Shown: positions 33,909 through 42,685 of the stretch, one piece after another | Layout: each line of letters opens with the position of its first letter | How positions within the stretch are numbered: position 1 is the first letter of the stretch | Assembly (NCBI RefSeq): GCF_002210425.1 | Contig: NZ_MWQK01000007.1 | Coordinates: 62,001-126,000 of the forward strand | Direction of reading: 5' to 3' | Origin: Fibrobacter sp. UWB2 | Lineage (GTDB): Bacteria > Fibrobacterota > Fibrobacteria > Fibrobacterales > Fibrobacteraceae | DNA length: 64,000 nucleotides | Notes under the pieces: generated by a model | What the model was told of the DNA's origin: nothing | The model's input: the letters and a program-made list of their open reading frames with translations, nothing else | Database searches by the model: none | Made by a program: the position numbers and the translations under genes

Positions 33909-35531
33909 ATGACAAAAGCAAAACTCATCAAACTCATTATTGCATCGGTGCTCGCCATCGCTGCCCTCTTCGTCCCGTACGAAGCCCTCGGCTTCGTGGG
34001 TGACACGGCCTTGAACCCTCTCGAAATTCGCGTCATCGCAATCTTTGTGATGGCTGCCCTTTTCTGGATTCTCCAACCGTTCCCGATCTGGTCTACTTCC
34101 ATGTTCGTGATCGTGTTGATGATTCTTACGCTTTCGAACTCGGCTCTTATCCCGTTCCGCGTGGAAGGCGTTGATCCGCTCAAGTTCAAGGACATCATGG
34201 CAACATTTGCCAACCCGATTATCATGCTCTTCTTGGGCGGCTTCTTCCTTGCTTCTGCCGCTTGCAAGTACAACATGGACAAGAACCTTGCCCGCGTGCT
34301 CTTGAAGCCGTTCGGCAAGGACCCGAAGTGGGTGCTCCTTGGCCTCATGATTATTACGGCTGTGTTCTCCATGTTCATGAGCAACACCGCTACTGCCGCT
34401 ATGATGCTCGCCATCCTCGGCCCGGTGCTCAAGCTCTTTGATGAAAATGACCGCGGTAAAGCTGCTTTTGCTCTTGCCATCCCGCTCGGTGCAAACATCG
34501 GTGGTATGGGTACTCCGATCGGTACGCCTCCTAACGCCATCGCTCTTGGCGCTCTCCAGTCCAGCGGTTTCAATATCTCGTTTGGCCAGTGGATGGAATT
34601 CGGTGTTCCGTATGTGATTATTATGATGGTTCTCGCTTGGCTCTTGCTCCTCAAGCTCTACCCGATCAAGATGAAGGAAATGAACCTCGATATCGAAGGT
34701 GCTGAAGGCTTTGACAAGAGCCCGCGCGCTATCATCGTTTACATTACCTTTGCTGTGTGCGTGATTTTGTGGGTGACGGGTAGCAAGGTTCACGGTCTTA
34801 ACGACAACGTGATTGCTATGATTCCGATGGCTGTGTTTGCTTTGACGGGTGTGATTACTAAGAAAGACCTCAACGAAATGAGCTGGGACGTTCTTTGGCT
34901 CGTGGCTGGTGGTTTTGCTCTTGGTCTCGGTTTGCAGCAGACTGGTCTTGCAAAGGACCTCATCAACGCTATTCCGTTCAATACCTGGTCTCCGGTCGTC
35001 CTCATGGTCGGTTGCGGCTTCATCTGCCTCTTCATGGCAAACTTCATGAGCCACACCTCTACGGCTAGCTTGCTCGTCCCGATCTTCATCGTCGTGGCCG
35101 TGAGCTGCAAGGACAACCTCGCTCCGCTCGGTGGCGTGACCTCCTTGATGGTCGCTGTCGCATTCGCTAGCTCCCTCGGTATGTGCCTCCCGATTTCTAC
35201 ACCGCCTAACGCACTTGCCCACGCAACGGGTTACACGGATACGCGTGGCATGGCTATCACGGGTATCGTGATGGGTATCGGCGGTCTCGTTCTCTCCTGG
35301 ATTATGATGTTCGGCCTTTCTAAGGTGAACTTCTTCGAAGATCCGGCTGAAGCTGCTGCCGCTCCGGCTGCTGTAACTGCTCCGGCACCTGCCGCACCTG
35401 TTTATGCAAAGCCTGCCGAAGTTGCTGCTCCGGCGGAAACGATTGCTGAACCGGCTGCTGATAGCGCCGCTGTCGCTATTCCGGCTGACTCTGCCGCTAA
35501 GGTTGTGGTCACGGATTCTACAGCTAAGTAA
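33909..35531 (+). CDS. DASS-family anion (dicarboxylate/sulfate-type) transporter
   Basis: 540 residues, about 11-13 membrane segments. The two sodium/substrate motifs of the DASS/SLC13 family are visible: MSNTATAAMMLAI and, in the repeat, MSHTSTASLLVPI, with GTPIGTPPNAIALG and LPISTPPNALAHA after them. Members move C4-dicarboxylates, citrate or sulfate with sodium, or exchange them. Because Fibrobacter excretes succinate, a dicarboxylate substrate is attractive but unproven. The C-terminal 65 residues, after the last helix, are an Ala/Pro/Glu-rich extension (AAAAPAAVTAPAPAAPVYAK) unusual for the family. Confidence 0.9.
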   Translation: MTKAKLIKLIIASVLAIAALFVPYEALGFVGDTALNPLEIRVIAIFVMAALFWILQPFPIWSTSMFVIVLMILTLSNSALIPFRVEGVDPLKFKDIMATFANPIIMLFLGGFFLASAACKYNMDKNLARVLLKPFGKDPKWVLLGLMIITAVFSMFMSNTATAAMMLAILGPVLKLFDENDRGKAAFALAIPLGANIGGMGTPIGTPPNAIALGALQSSGFNISFGQWMEFGVPYVIIMMVLAWLLLLKLYPIKMKEMNLDIEGAEGFDKSPRAIIVYITFAVCVILWVTGSKVHGLNDNVIAMIPMAVFALTGVITKKDLNEMSWDVLWLVAGGFALGLGLQQTGLAKDLINAIPFNTWSPVVLMVGCGFICLFMANFMSHTSTASLLVPIFIVVAVSCKDNLAPLGGVTSLMVAVAFASSLGMCLPISTPPNALAHATGYTDTRGMAITGIVMGIGGLVLSWIMMFGLSKVNFFEDPAEAAAAPAAVTAPAPAAPVYAKPAEVAAPAETIAEPAADSAAVAIPADSAAKVVVTDSTAK

Positions 35532-35540
35532 TTGAAAATG

Positions 35541-35607
35541 TCACCCCGGCCACCGTGCCGGGGGCGCCATCTACGAAAATCGCTCGGGTAACCCCCGGGC
35601 TTTTTTT
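35541..35607 (+). terminator. Double hairpin terminator after the DASS transporter gene
   Basis: A CCCCGGC/GCCGGGG hairpin (about 35543-35564) and a second GCTCGGG/CCCGGGC hairpin (35582-35600) followed by TTTTTTT. Confidence 0.8.
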
Positions 35608-35762
35608 GTATATAACGTCTGTATGTAAAAACTTGTTCACAAAAGTAGCTGCTTTGGATAAGATATTATCTTCCTTTATATCAAAATAGCCCAAATGGGT
35701 TATTGCAATGTAAGGTTGTTGTAAGTAAATTCTAAACAACCTAAACAAAAAGGAAAACGAAA

Positions 35763-36800
35763 ATGGCTAAAAAAGTGAAAAAAGCTGGAAAATTCTCTGT
35801 AAATGACTTGCTCCCGGGTGATATCTTAGCGTTTAAGGGAGACCCTGAAGATACTATTAGTAAACTTATCATGAAATTTACAGGTTCCGATGTGTCGCAT
35901 GGAGCAATCTTTGTTCAAAAAGAAGAATGTGTCCTTGCTGAAGCGGGCCTTGGTGGAATTCATGCAACTCGAACGAGAGACGATTCTACTGCTCGTGAAG
36001 CTTATGTGATGCGCCATAACAAGGCAAGTAAAAAGGGTGTTGATGCTGTTGTGCCGTTTGCCAAGGATTACGTGCTCCAGGATCTTCCGTATCCGTATTC
36101 TGACTTGATTCTTTTGGGCTTGATTCTTATTTTCAAGCAGAAGGTTACAAAACCGCTTGTATCTCGAGTTGTTGTTGAATTCTTGTGCTTGGTTGCTGCA
36201 GAACTCAAGAAAATCATCGAAGACAAGAACACCCCGGGTAAGCATACGATGGTGTGCTCTTCCTATGTTTACCAGTGCTATCTGGATGCATCCAAGAAGA
36301 ATCCGGCTCTCAAGCTGAAAATCAAGGACGGTGATGTTGGCTTTAAGGATCATCCCCTTATTGGTCGCAAGTCGAAATCGTTCTCGCTCTTCGATATGTA
36401 TGCCGACTACGTCGCATCGCATGAAGACGAATGCAAGAAGGATTTCAAGGCTAAAAAGCTTGAGCCTGCAAAGAAGCTCCGCTCCAAGAAAGAAATTTTG
36501 GCCGATTTGGAAAAGCTTGTCTTAAGTAAGGGTGCCGATAAGCTTCCGGAATTGACTCCTGAAACACTTTCTGTTGTTGTAGATATCATTAATGCCGTTA
36601 AGGATGTCATCCAGGCCTTGGTGACGTTCGTGAAGGGCGACCGCGTATCGTTCTCGGAAATGATGAAGGTTGCAAGAGAACAGCAGTCCATGTTCATAAC
36701 GCCGAATGATTTGGTCCAGCACGTGACAAACGCTAAAAACGTTGGCATGGTCAAGCTTGGCCGTTATGGTGGCGAATACGACGATAACTGGAAAAAGTAA
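35763..36800 (+). CDS. Permuted NlpC/P60-like (YiiX/DUF830-type) protein
   Basis: 345 residues, no signal peptide. LLPGDILAFKGDPEDTISKL, followed by the catalytic-type His in GSDVSHGAIF and Cys in HTMVCSSYVYQCYLD, is the order seen in permuted papain-like NlpC/P60 proteins (His before Cys). These hydrolyse amide or thioester bonds in cell-wall peptides or lipids; the substrate here is unknown. The last 110 residues are Lys-rich and helical without a recognised domain. AAGGA lies about 8 bases before the ATG. Single-gene unit between terminators. Confidence 0.72.
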   Translation: MAKKVKKAGKFSVNDLLPGDILAFKGDPEDTISKLIMKFTGSDVSHGAIFVQKEECVLAEAGLGGIHATRTRDDSTAREAYVMRHNKASKKGVDAVVPFAKDYVLQDLPYPYSDLILLGLILIFKQKVTKPLVSRVVVEFLCLVAAELKKIIEDKNTPGKHTMVCSSYVYQCYLDASKKNPALKLKIKDGDVGFKDHPLIGRKSKSFSLFDMYADYVASHEDECKKDFKAKKLEPAKKLRSKKEILADLEKLVLSKGADKLPELTPETLSVVVDIINAVKDVIQALVTFVKGDRVSFSEMMKVAREQQSMFITPNDLVQHVTNAKNVGMVKLGRYGGEYDDNWKK

Positions 36801-36811
36801 GAGTTAAGATT

Positions 36812-36833
36812 AAGCCCGCTTGCCGGGCTTTCT
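36812..36833 (+). terminator. Terminator of the NlpC/P60-like gene
   Basis: AAGCCCG-CTTG-CCGGGCTT stem followed by TCTCTTTG. Confidence 0.65.
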
Positions 36834-36860
36834 CTTTGCAATCAGATCTGTGAAAAAAAA

Positions 36861-36887
36861 ACCTCGCTTTTCAGCGAGGCTTTTTTC
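36861..36887. terminator. Bidirectional terminator next to tRNA-Val
   Basis: CCTCGCT-TTTC-AGCGAGG stem with TTTTTT on the plus side and T9 on the minus side; it ends the tRNA transcript. Confidence 0.85.
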
Positions 36888-36889
36888 AG

Positions 36890-36963
<74 letters not shown>

Positions 36964-37062
36964 ATTAAGGTAGCCCAATATTAGAAAAAGATTGAGCTCT
37001 TGTCAAGGGTGGTTGGCGATAAAAATCAAAAAAGTTTAAGTCGCCGTTAGAAAATTTCGCTT

Positions 37063-37581
37063 TTAGCGGTCATCCTCTGCAATCCAGTAGTGCAGTCGGC
37101 CTTTAAATAGAATCGGGGGTAGGCTCTCGTCGCACATTCCATGCCTGCAGTCCGTAAAATGCAGGTTGATGTTTGCAGTCCATTTCGTGTCGTCTTTCTG
37201 GTCTATCGTCACGTAATTGTTGTCGCTGGTGAGAAACGCCTTGGGAGTACCGTCGATTTGGATCCAGGTGTAGCTTTGAACGGCCGAATTCTGGGCGAGC
37301 TTGGGCTCGTTCACCATGATGCTCAACTGATGATTGTTTTCGCTGCGCTCGGACGGGAACGTTACCAGCAGGTAATGGTGGCGATTGCGTATGAATGGGA
37401 TTTCCACATCGTCTCTTTCGAGTTCTTGCGTGATTTCTTCGCCGTTGTCGATGCTGTACTTGATGAATCCGCCGCCTTTGACTTCCCAGCTGTCGTTGAT
37501 GCCGCTGCATGCGGTTAGGCTTGCGGCGATTCCTGCAATCCCCGCGAATTCCAAATAATGCTTTAAAGAGGCGAACTTCAT
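37063..37581 (-). CDS. Small lipoprotein, unknown function
   Basis: 172 residues with a lipoprotein signal (AGIAASLTACSGIND). The mature part is a single beta-rich domain with conserved-looking Trp residues (INDSWEVKGGGFIKYSI; HYWIAEDDR) and a Cys pair in DCRHGMCDE. It is similar in size and plan to GldH-like lipoproteins of gliding bacteria, but the match is too weak to name. It lies below a DUF6941-like gene on the same strand, separated by a terminator. Confidence 0.75.
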   Translation of the reverse strand: MKFASLKHYLEFAGIAGIAASLTACSGINDSWEVKGGGFIKYSIDNGEEITQELERDDVEIPFIRNRHHYLLVTFPSERSENNHQLSIMVNEPKLAQNSAVQSYTWIQIDGTPKAFLTSDNNYVTIDQKDDTKWTANINLHFTDCRHGMCDESLPPILFKGRLHYWIAEDDR

Positions 37582-37600
37582 GGTTTTAAAATAGAAAAAA

Positions 37601-37622
37601 CGCCGGGCGTTGATGCTCGGCG
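37601..37622 (-). terminator. Terminator of the DUF6941-like gene
   Basis: CGCCGAGC/GCCCGGCG stem, on the minus strand followed by TTTTTTCTATTTT. Confidence 0.75.
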
Positions 37623-37644
37623 CTCTCTAGTCTTTTGTTTTGTC

Positions 37645-38106
37645 TTATGCTCTTCCGTCAACACCGTTTTCGTCGGCCTGCGGCGGCTGCTGATTCTGTT
37701 GGGCGAGGCGCGGGTCTTCGAGGATGTAAAGCGGGAGCGTTGCAAGTTCTTCGTTGTCCACGACGAGTCTAACGATGTACTTGTCCGGGCGCTTGAACTG
37801 CAGGCGCTGCATGTTTAAAACCATGTTCACGGCAGCTGTATCAAAGCCCTGAACGACCGGCAAAAGTTCGATTTCGGACTGCATCGGCGGTACAATCGGG
37901 TGTCCAACAACGTCTTCAATCGAGAGGCTCAACTGGTGCGTGCCTGCTTCGGAACGCTGGTAGCGCAAGCGGAAGGCGGCAGAGCACTGCGGGATCACAA
38001 GCGGGAACTTAGCGAAAATTCGGTCGAATGCTCCAAGGATGTTCAAACGTCCACCGACGTCGTTGGCAGTGGCGGCATCACAGATGGCGGCAATTTCAAT
38101 ATTCAT
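37645..38106 (-). CDS. DUF6941-like cytoplasmic protein
   Basis: 153 residues starting MNIEIAAICDAATANDVGGR. The pattern AAICDAATANDVGGRLNILG is that of DUF6941 proteins, small beta proteins of unknown role. A Gln/Pro-rich tail (AQQNQQPPQADE) follows the domain. No signal peptide. No functional call is possible; the family name is from memory of the N-terminal motif. Confidence 0.7.
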   Translation of the reverse strand: MNIEIAAICDAATANDVGGRLNILGAFDRIFAKFPLVIPQCSAAFRLRYQRSEAGTHQLSLSIEDVVGHPIVPPMQSEIELLPVVQGFDTAAVNMVLNMQRLQFKRPDKYIVRLVVDNEELATLPLYILEDPRLAQQNQQPPQADENGVDGRA

Positions 38107-38177
38107 TATGGGGTCTCCAAGTATTAGATAAATGTTTAACTAAATTATAATTATATTCCGAAAAAGACGAGGATTTT

Positions 38178-39029
38178 ATGCAAGAAATTCCACTTTGGTA
38201 CTGGTTAATTGTGTTTTTTGGCCTTGGCGCTTGCGTCGGGAGCTTCTATAACGTCATTGTTTACCGTATGCCGCGCGGAATTTCCCTGATTAACCCTCCT
38301 TCGCACTGCCCGCTTTGCAAAAAGAGAATCCCGATTCGCTACAATTTGCCGATTGTGGGGTGGCTTTGGCTGCGTGGTAAGAGTGCTTGCTGCAAACGGC
38401 CGATTAGCGTGATTTACCCGATTGGCGAGAGCCTTTGCGGTTTGCTTGGTGCACTTGCTCTTTATGCGGCGGCAGGCTTCGGGACGGACTTTTCGCGACC
38501 GGTCTTGTCGCCTGAGGTTTGGGCGGATGCGGCTGCGATGTTCTGGCTTTTGCTTGGCGCATACCCCGTTTGTGCGGTCGATTGCAAGTACAAACTGATT
38601 CCCGATTCCATCTCGGTCGGCGGAATTGTTGCGGGCCTTTTGATTTCGCTTGTGCCGGGTGGCGTGACGCCTCTCCAAAGCTTGATTGGTGCTGTTGTTG
38701 CGGGTGGCGGACTTTATCTGCTCGGCTGGATTGCGACTAAGGTGCTCAAGAAAGACGCAATGGGTTTTGGCGATGTCAAGCTCTTGGCGGGCTATGGTGC
38801 GCTTATGGGCGTGACTGGCGCTGTAGAAACTCTCTTGGTTGCAGCCCTGCTTGGCATTGTGGTGATGGTTCCGTACGGGATGCTTGCCGCAAAAAAAGCG
38901 GCCAAAAACAAGAATAGCGAGGAAGCCGGGCAAATTCCTTTCGGACCGTTCCTCGCCATTGCAGCCCCGATTATTTATCTCTGGGGCTCAGCGCTTGTGG
39001 ATGCTTATTTAAAGTACGTTTTAAATTAA
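38178..39029 (+). CDS. pilD: Type IV prepilin peptidase
   Basis: 283 residues, polytopic membrane protein. N-terminal GACVGSFYNVIVYRMPRGIS, the zinc-type Cys pairs in SHCPLCKKRIPI and SACCKRPISVIYP, and the two aspartyl-protease motifs (AVDCKYKLIPD and GFGDVKLLAGYG) are all present. The enzyme cuts prepilin-type leaders after Gly and methylates the new N-terminus. Likely substrates in this window are the minor pilin and giant pilin-like proteins at 50374-58507. Stands alone, not in a pil cluster. Named pilD by role. Confidence 0.95.
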   Translation: MQEIPLWYWLIVFFGLGACVGSFYNVIVYRMPRGISLINPPSHCPLCKKRIPIRYNLPIVGWLWLRGKSACCKRPISVIYPIGESLCGLLGALALYAAAGFGTDFSRPVLSPEVWADAAAMFWLLLGAYPVCAVDCKYKLIPDSISVGGIVAGLLISLVPGGVTPLQSLIGAVVAGGGLYLLGWIATKVLKKDAMGFGDVKLLAGYGALMGVTGAVETLLVAALLGIVVMVPYGMLAAKKAAKNKNSEEAGQIPFGPFLAIAAPIIYLWGSALVDAYLKYVLN

Positions 39030-39032
39030 TCG

Positions 39033-40337
39033 TTATTTCTTCTTCTTTCCGGGTCTCTGCGGCATGAAGGGGCTTTTGGCGTTTGGTTCGCTTGATCCCT
39101 TTGCCGAAACCGTTTCTTGACTTGTGACCACGGAATCGCCGACGCTCAGTCCCTTGAGAATCTGGACATTCACGCCATCGCTAAGACCAATCTTCACGCG
39201 GCGTGGAGCGGCCTTGCCGTTGATGTTAATCCACACGTGGTCGCCTTCAAGCTTGGGCTTCTTGTGCTTTTTCTTGGCACCTGTACCCGGAGCTCCGCCC
39301 GGTCCCATGCCAGGAGGCGGGGGCGGGAAGTTGTCACCTGCGACTGTAGAATCGGCGGCCTTGCGCGGTGGGCGAGGCATATCCTTCGGATCAACCATCG
39401 GGGTTCCTTCGGCGGGCGTAAACTTGAGAGCCTTGACCGGAATTGTAACGGCATCTGTGATTTCTTGAGTGACGATTGTGCAGGTGGCGGTCATGCCCGG
39501 TAAGAGCTTTTGTTCCGGGTTCTCGGCGGTAATCACGACGGTGTAAGTCACCACATTGCTTGTTGTCGTCGGGTTCAGACGGACTTCTTGCACGGTGCCG
39601 TGGAACGTGTCGTTCTGGAATGCGTCAACAGTAAACGTCACACGCTGACCTTGTTTAACTTGTCCGATGTCCGCTTCGTCCACGTCTGCCATGACTTTCA
39701 TCTGGCTCAAGTCTTTTGCAATCACGAACAACGTCGGCGTGCTCATGGAAGCGGCAACGGTCTGTCCGACATCTACGGCGCGTTTCAGCACAACGCCGTC
39801 AATCGGGCTCTTGATGGTCGCGTAGCTCAAGTTCAAACGAGCCTGGGCGACTTCGTTCTTACGCTGTTCCAAGGAGAGCTTTGCGGCGTTTAAGTTGTAT
39901 TCAGCTTGTTCCAATTCGACTGCGCTTGCGCTCTTGCTTGCGGCGAGCCTCTTGATGCGGTCGTACGTGCTTTGTTTGTAATTCAATTCGTTTTCGGCGC
40001 TCTTGTAAGAGATTGTCGCCTGCTTCAAGGTCGACTGTAACTTAGACTTGTCAAGTTCGGCAATGACTTGGCCTTTCTTGACCTTGGAATTGAAATCAAC
40101 GTTGATTTTGGCAATGTCGCCAGAAACCTGCGTACCGACTTCCACCTGGTCCACCGGCTCTAACGAACCCGTTGCAGAAATGGTCGTCTTAATGGTATCC
40201 GTGACCACCTTGGAGCTGATGAGGGCGCCAACCTGGCTTGTGGTGTTCCCGTCAAAGAAAATTGACTTGACGCCGAGGGCAACTCCTGCCAAAACGGCGA
40301 TGACGATGATGATTTTCAAGAGTTTTTTCATAAGCAT
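39033..40337 (-). CDS. HlyD/MacA-type periplasmic adaptor
   Basis: 434 residues (ATG 40337 or 40331). One N-terminal membrane anchor (IIIVIAVLAGVALGV), then the adaptor core: GSLEPVDQVEVGTQVSGDIA, a coiled-coil hairpin (about 100-180) and the second lipoyl half with YATIKSPIDGVVLKRAVDVG, characteristic of MacA-like members. Near the C-terminus a Pro/Gly/Lys-rich insert (PPPPPGMGPGGAPG) is unusual. Adaptors join an inner-membrane transporter to an outer-membrane channel; no MacB-like or TolC-like gene is adjacent here (convergent with pilD, divergent from CDF). Confidence 0.9.
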   Translation of the reverse strand: MLMKKLLKIIIVIAVLAGVALGVKSIFFDGNTTSQVGALISSKVVTDTIKTTISATGSLEPVDQVEVGTQVSGDIAKINVDFNSKVKKGQVIAELDKSKLQSTLKQATISYKSAENELNYKQSTYDRIKRLAASKSASAVELEQAEYNLNAAKLSLEQRKNEVAQARLNLSYATIKSPIDGVVLKRAVDVGQTVAASMSTPTLFVIAKDLSQMKVMADVDEADIGQVKQGQRVTFTVDAFQNDTFHGTVQEVRLNPTTTSNVVTYTVVITAENPEQKLLPGMTATCTIVTQEITDAVTIPVKALKFTPAEGTPMVDPKDMPRPPRKAADSTVAGDNFPPPPPGMGPGGAPGTGAKKKHKKPKLEGDHVWININGKAAPRRVKIGLSDGVNVQILKGLSVGDSVVTSQETVSAKGSSEPNAKSPFMPQRPGKKKK

Positions 40338-40424
40338 TAGAAAAATAGTAACATTGTTTTTTTATTACATCTATTTTGATGATTTGGGAGCACGTAAGGT
40401 TGCAAATTTTCTAGCTTAAAGGTC

Positions 40425-41354
40425 ATGACTCGTGTACGCAAAAAAGACGATAGTTCAGAAGTCCGCAAAGTGACTTGGGTGGGGCTTGGCTGGAACGCCG
40501 CGCTCTCCGTGGCCAAGTTTGTTGTGGGCGTGGTGGGAAACTCCCAGGCGCTCGTTGCAGATGCTATCCATAGTGCATCTGATTTTGTGACCGATGTCGC
40601 CGTGATTGTTGGCAGTCACTTTTGGAACTCGCCACCGGATGCCGAGCACCCTTACGGACACCGCCGATTTGAAACGCTCATTACGATTGGTATTGGGCTT
40701 GCCGTTGCCGCCGTGGGTATTGGCATTGGATATAAGGCCGTCCTTGCGTTGTTGGCGGGTGAGGCATCGCACCCGGAAACGTCCGTTGCGGTGATGGCTT
40801 TTGCTTCCATTGTCGTAAAAGAAATTCTCTTCCGCTATACGCGAAATGCCGGGCGAAAAATCCGCAGCCAGGTGCTTGAGGCAAATGCTTGGCACCACCG
40901 TAGTGACTCTTTTAGCTCGATTCCCGTGCTTGTGGCGGTCGTTTTTGCCATTTTGCTCCCGCAGCTTTGGTTCGCGGATTCCGTCGGTGCACTTGTCGTT
41001 GCTTTTTTCGTGATTCATTCTGCGATTGAAATTGCGGCTCCGGGGCTTAGGCAGCTTGTGGACCGTGGCGCAAATCCCGATGTCTTGGGCAAGTTGCGGA
41101 GTGTGGCGCTTTCGCACCCGAAGGTCATCAGTTTGCATGGGCTCCGTTCCCGCTACGTCGGGAGTGATTTGCATGTGGACGTGCATATTGTGGTCGATGA
41201 CCAAATGACACTGAAAGATGCCCATGACGTTGCCGAAGAGGTCGAACAGTTGCTCATCGATTCGAACGAAAATGTCGTCGATGCCCTCGTGCACATTGAT
41301 CCCTACAACGCCAATCGCGCCGCCCAGGGCGAAATCAAAACAATTGAAAAGTAA
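40425..41354 (+). CDS. CDF-family divalent metal exporter
   Basis: 309 residues with six membrane segments. The CDF metal site is marked by ALVADAIHSASDFVTDVAVI and HPYGHRRFE, with a second half in ANAWHHRSDSFSSIPVLVAV. A cytoplasmic ferredoxin-like domain covers about 210-300 (LHVDVHIVVDDQMTLKDAH). Exports Zn, Fe, Mn or Cd in exchange for protons; which metal is not clear. Not part of an operon. Confidence 0.93.
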   Translation: MTRVRKKDDSSEVRKVTWVGLGWNAALSVAKFVVGVVGNSQALVADAIHSASDFVTDVAVIVGSHFWNSPPDAEHPYGHRRFETLITIGIGLAVAAVGIGIGYKAVLALLAGEASHPETSVAVMAFASIVVKEILFRYTRNAGRKIRSQVLEANAWHHRSDSFSSIPVLVAVVFAILLPQLWFADSVGALVVAFFVIHSAIEIAAPGLRQLVDRGANPDVLGKLRSVALSHPKVISLHGLRSRYVGSDLHVDVHIVVDDQMTLKDAHDVAEEVEQLLIDSNENVVDALVHIDPYNANRAAQGEIKTIEK

Positions 41355-41726
41355 TTACTTAGTGCCTTCGGCACAGTTACTAGTTAATAGTTAGTAGTTA
41401 CTAGAAGTTTCTACGTAAACATTTCAAGTAACTATGGTTATTGCGTCGTATTGTTTTTAAATGAATGTATAAATGTTCGTCGAGAGAATAAAGCGTCGGC
41501 CAAGGATGGGGAGGGTGCAGGGAGGGGCCCGTGCGGCCTTCGCAACTCTGAGCTGGGGCCCCGCCCGCATGAAGTTCATTTTAAATTAAAAAGGCTTTGG
41601 GCGTAAGCCCATATCACTTTTCACACCAGTAAATATTCCAATGTGGTATTAGGACTTTGGCGATTCTGCCTCGCTGGAATCGTGTTTCTATTTATATTAA
41701 TTTGGTGCAAGTAGCGAGGTTTGATT
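41355..41726 (+). other. Intergenic region with GC-rich inverted segments
   Basis: No gene recognised. A short repetitive stretch GTTACTAGTTAATAGTTAG at about 41376-41394 and a hairpin AGTGCCTTCGGCACAGT near 41360 follow the CDF gene. At 41520-41565 a very GC-rich stretch has GGGGCCC and GGGGCCCC about 25 bases apart, out of line with its AT-rich flanks; it could form a long hairpin or a small RNA. Nothing else stands out. Confidence 0.5.
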
Positions 41727-42560
41727 ATGGTACTCGACGAATTTTACAAGTTGAATAATGGGCAGCGAATCCCGAAAATTGCTTTGGGTACATGGCAAAC
41801 CCCAAATGACGTGGCGGCAACCGCTGTTGCGACCGCTATTGATGCGGGCTATCGCCATATTGATACCGCAATCGCCTACGAAAATGAGGCGGGAGTCGGT
41901 GCTGGGCTCAAGGCGGCGCTAAAATCGACTGGAATTCACCGTGAAAGCATTTTTATCACGACGAAAATTCCTGCCGAAGTCAAGAATTATGCTGATACGG
42001 TACGCTGTATCCAGGAATCAATGGATCGCTTGGATGCATGCCATATCGACATGATGCTCATCCATGCTCCGCGTCCATGGGCCGAAATGGGCGTCCCTAA
42101 CGGAAACCATTATTACCGTGAAAATGTGGATGTCTGGAATGCGCTAGAAGAAGCTTACGAAGCGGGTAAAATCCGTGCAATTGGCGTTTCGAATTTTGAA
42201 ATTGATGACTTGAACAATTTGCTGGCGGGAACCCGCGTGGTGCCGGCGGTGAATCAGATTCGCGTTCACATCGGTCATGTGCCGACGGAACTGATTGACT
42301 TTTGTGAACAGGTCGGAATCCTGGTGGAAGCGTATTCGCCCAATGCGACGGGGCGCCTATTGAAAGTGCCCGAAGTCTGTGCGATGGCGGAAAAGTACCA
42401 CGTTTCGGTGCCGCAACTTGCAAGCCGCTTTGTGTTGCAACTTGGGCTTTTGCCGCTCCCGAAATCTGTACACGAAGAGCGCATCCGTCAGAACGCTAAG
42501 CTTGATTTCGAAATCAATTCGAACGACATGGCTGCATTGCTAGAACTCGACGGACTGTAA
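41727..42560 (+). CDS. Aldo/keto reductase
   Basis: 277 residues from ATG 41727, preceded by GCGAGG at good spacing; the TTG six bases earlier is not needed. The AKR tetrad is visible: Asp and Tyr in GYRHIDTAIAYENEAGVG, Lys in FITTKIPAEV and His in DMMLIHAPRPW. GVSNFEIDDLNNLL and the C-terminal LPLPKSVHEERIRQNAKLDF also fit. Most like 2,5-diketo-gluconate-reductase type AKRs, which reduce small aldehydes or keto sugars with NADPH. Single gene ending in a strong terminator. Confidence 0.93.
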   Translation: MVLDEFYKLNNGQRIPKIALGTWQTPNDVAATAVATAIDAGYRHIDTAIAYENEAGVGAGLKAALKSTGIHRESIFITTKIPAEVKNYADTVRCIQESMDRLDACHIDMMLIHAPRPWAEMGVPNGNHYYRENVDVWNALEEAYEAGKIRAIGVSNFEIDDLNNLLAGTRVVPAVNQIRVHIGHVPTELIDFCEQVGILVEAYSPNATGRLLKVPEVCAMAEKYHVSVPQLASRFVLQLGLLPLPKSVHEERIRQNAKLDFEINSNDMAALLELDGL

Positions 42561-42609
42561 TGCAACGCGTCGTTCTGAGGCTTGCCGATCCAGTTGAATT
42601 TTGAAACGC

Positions 42610-42641
42610 AAAAGTCCCGCTCCATAGGAGCGGGACCTTTT
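42610..42641. terminator. Bidirectional terminator
   Basis: AAAAGTCCCGCTCC-ATA-GGAGCGGGACCTTTT stem between convergent genes. Confidence 0.88.
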
Positions 42642-42685
42642 GTTTTTGCATGAACGTCGCCCCTGGCGGGGCGCCTCCTTTCTCT

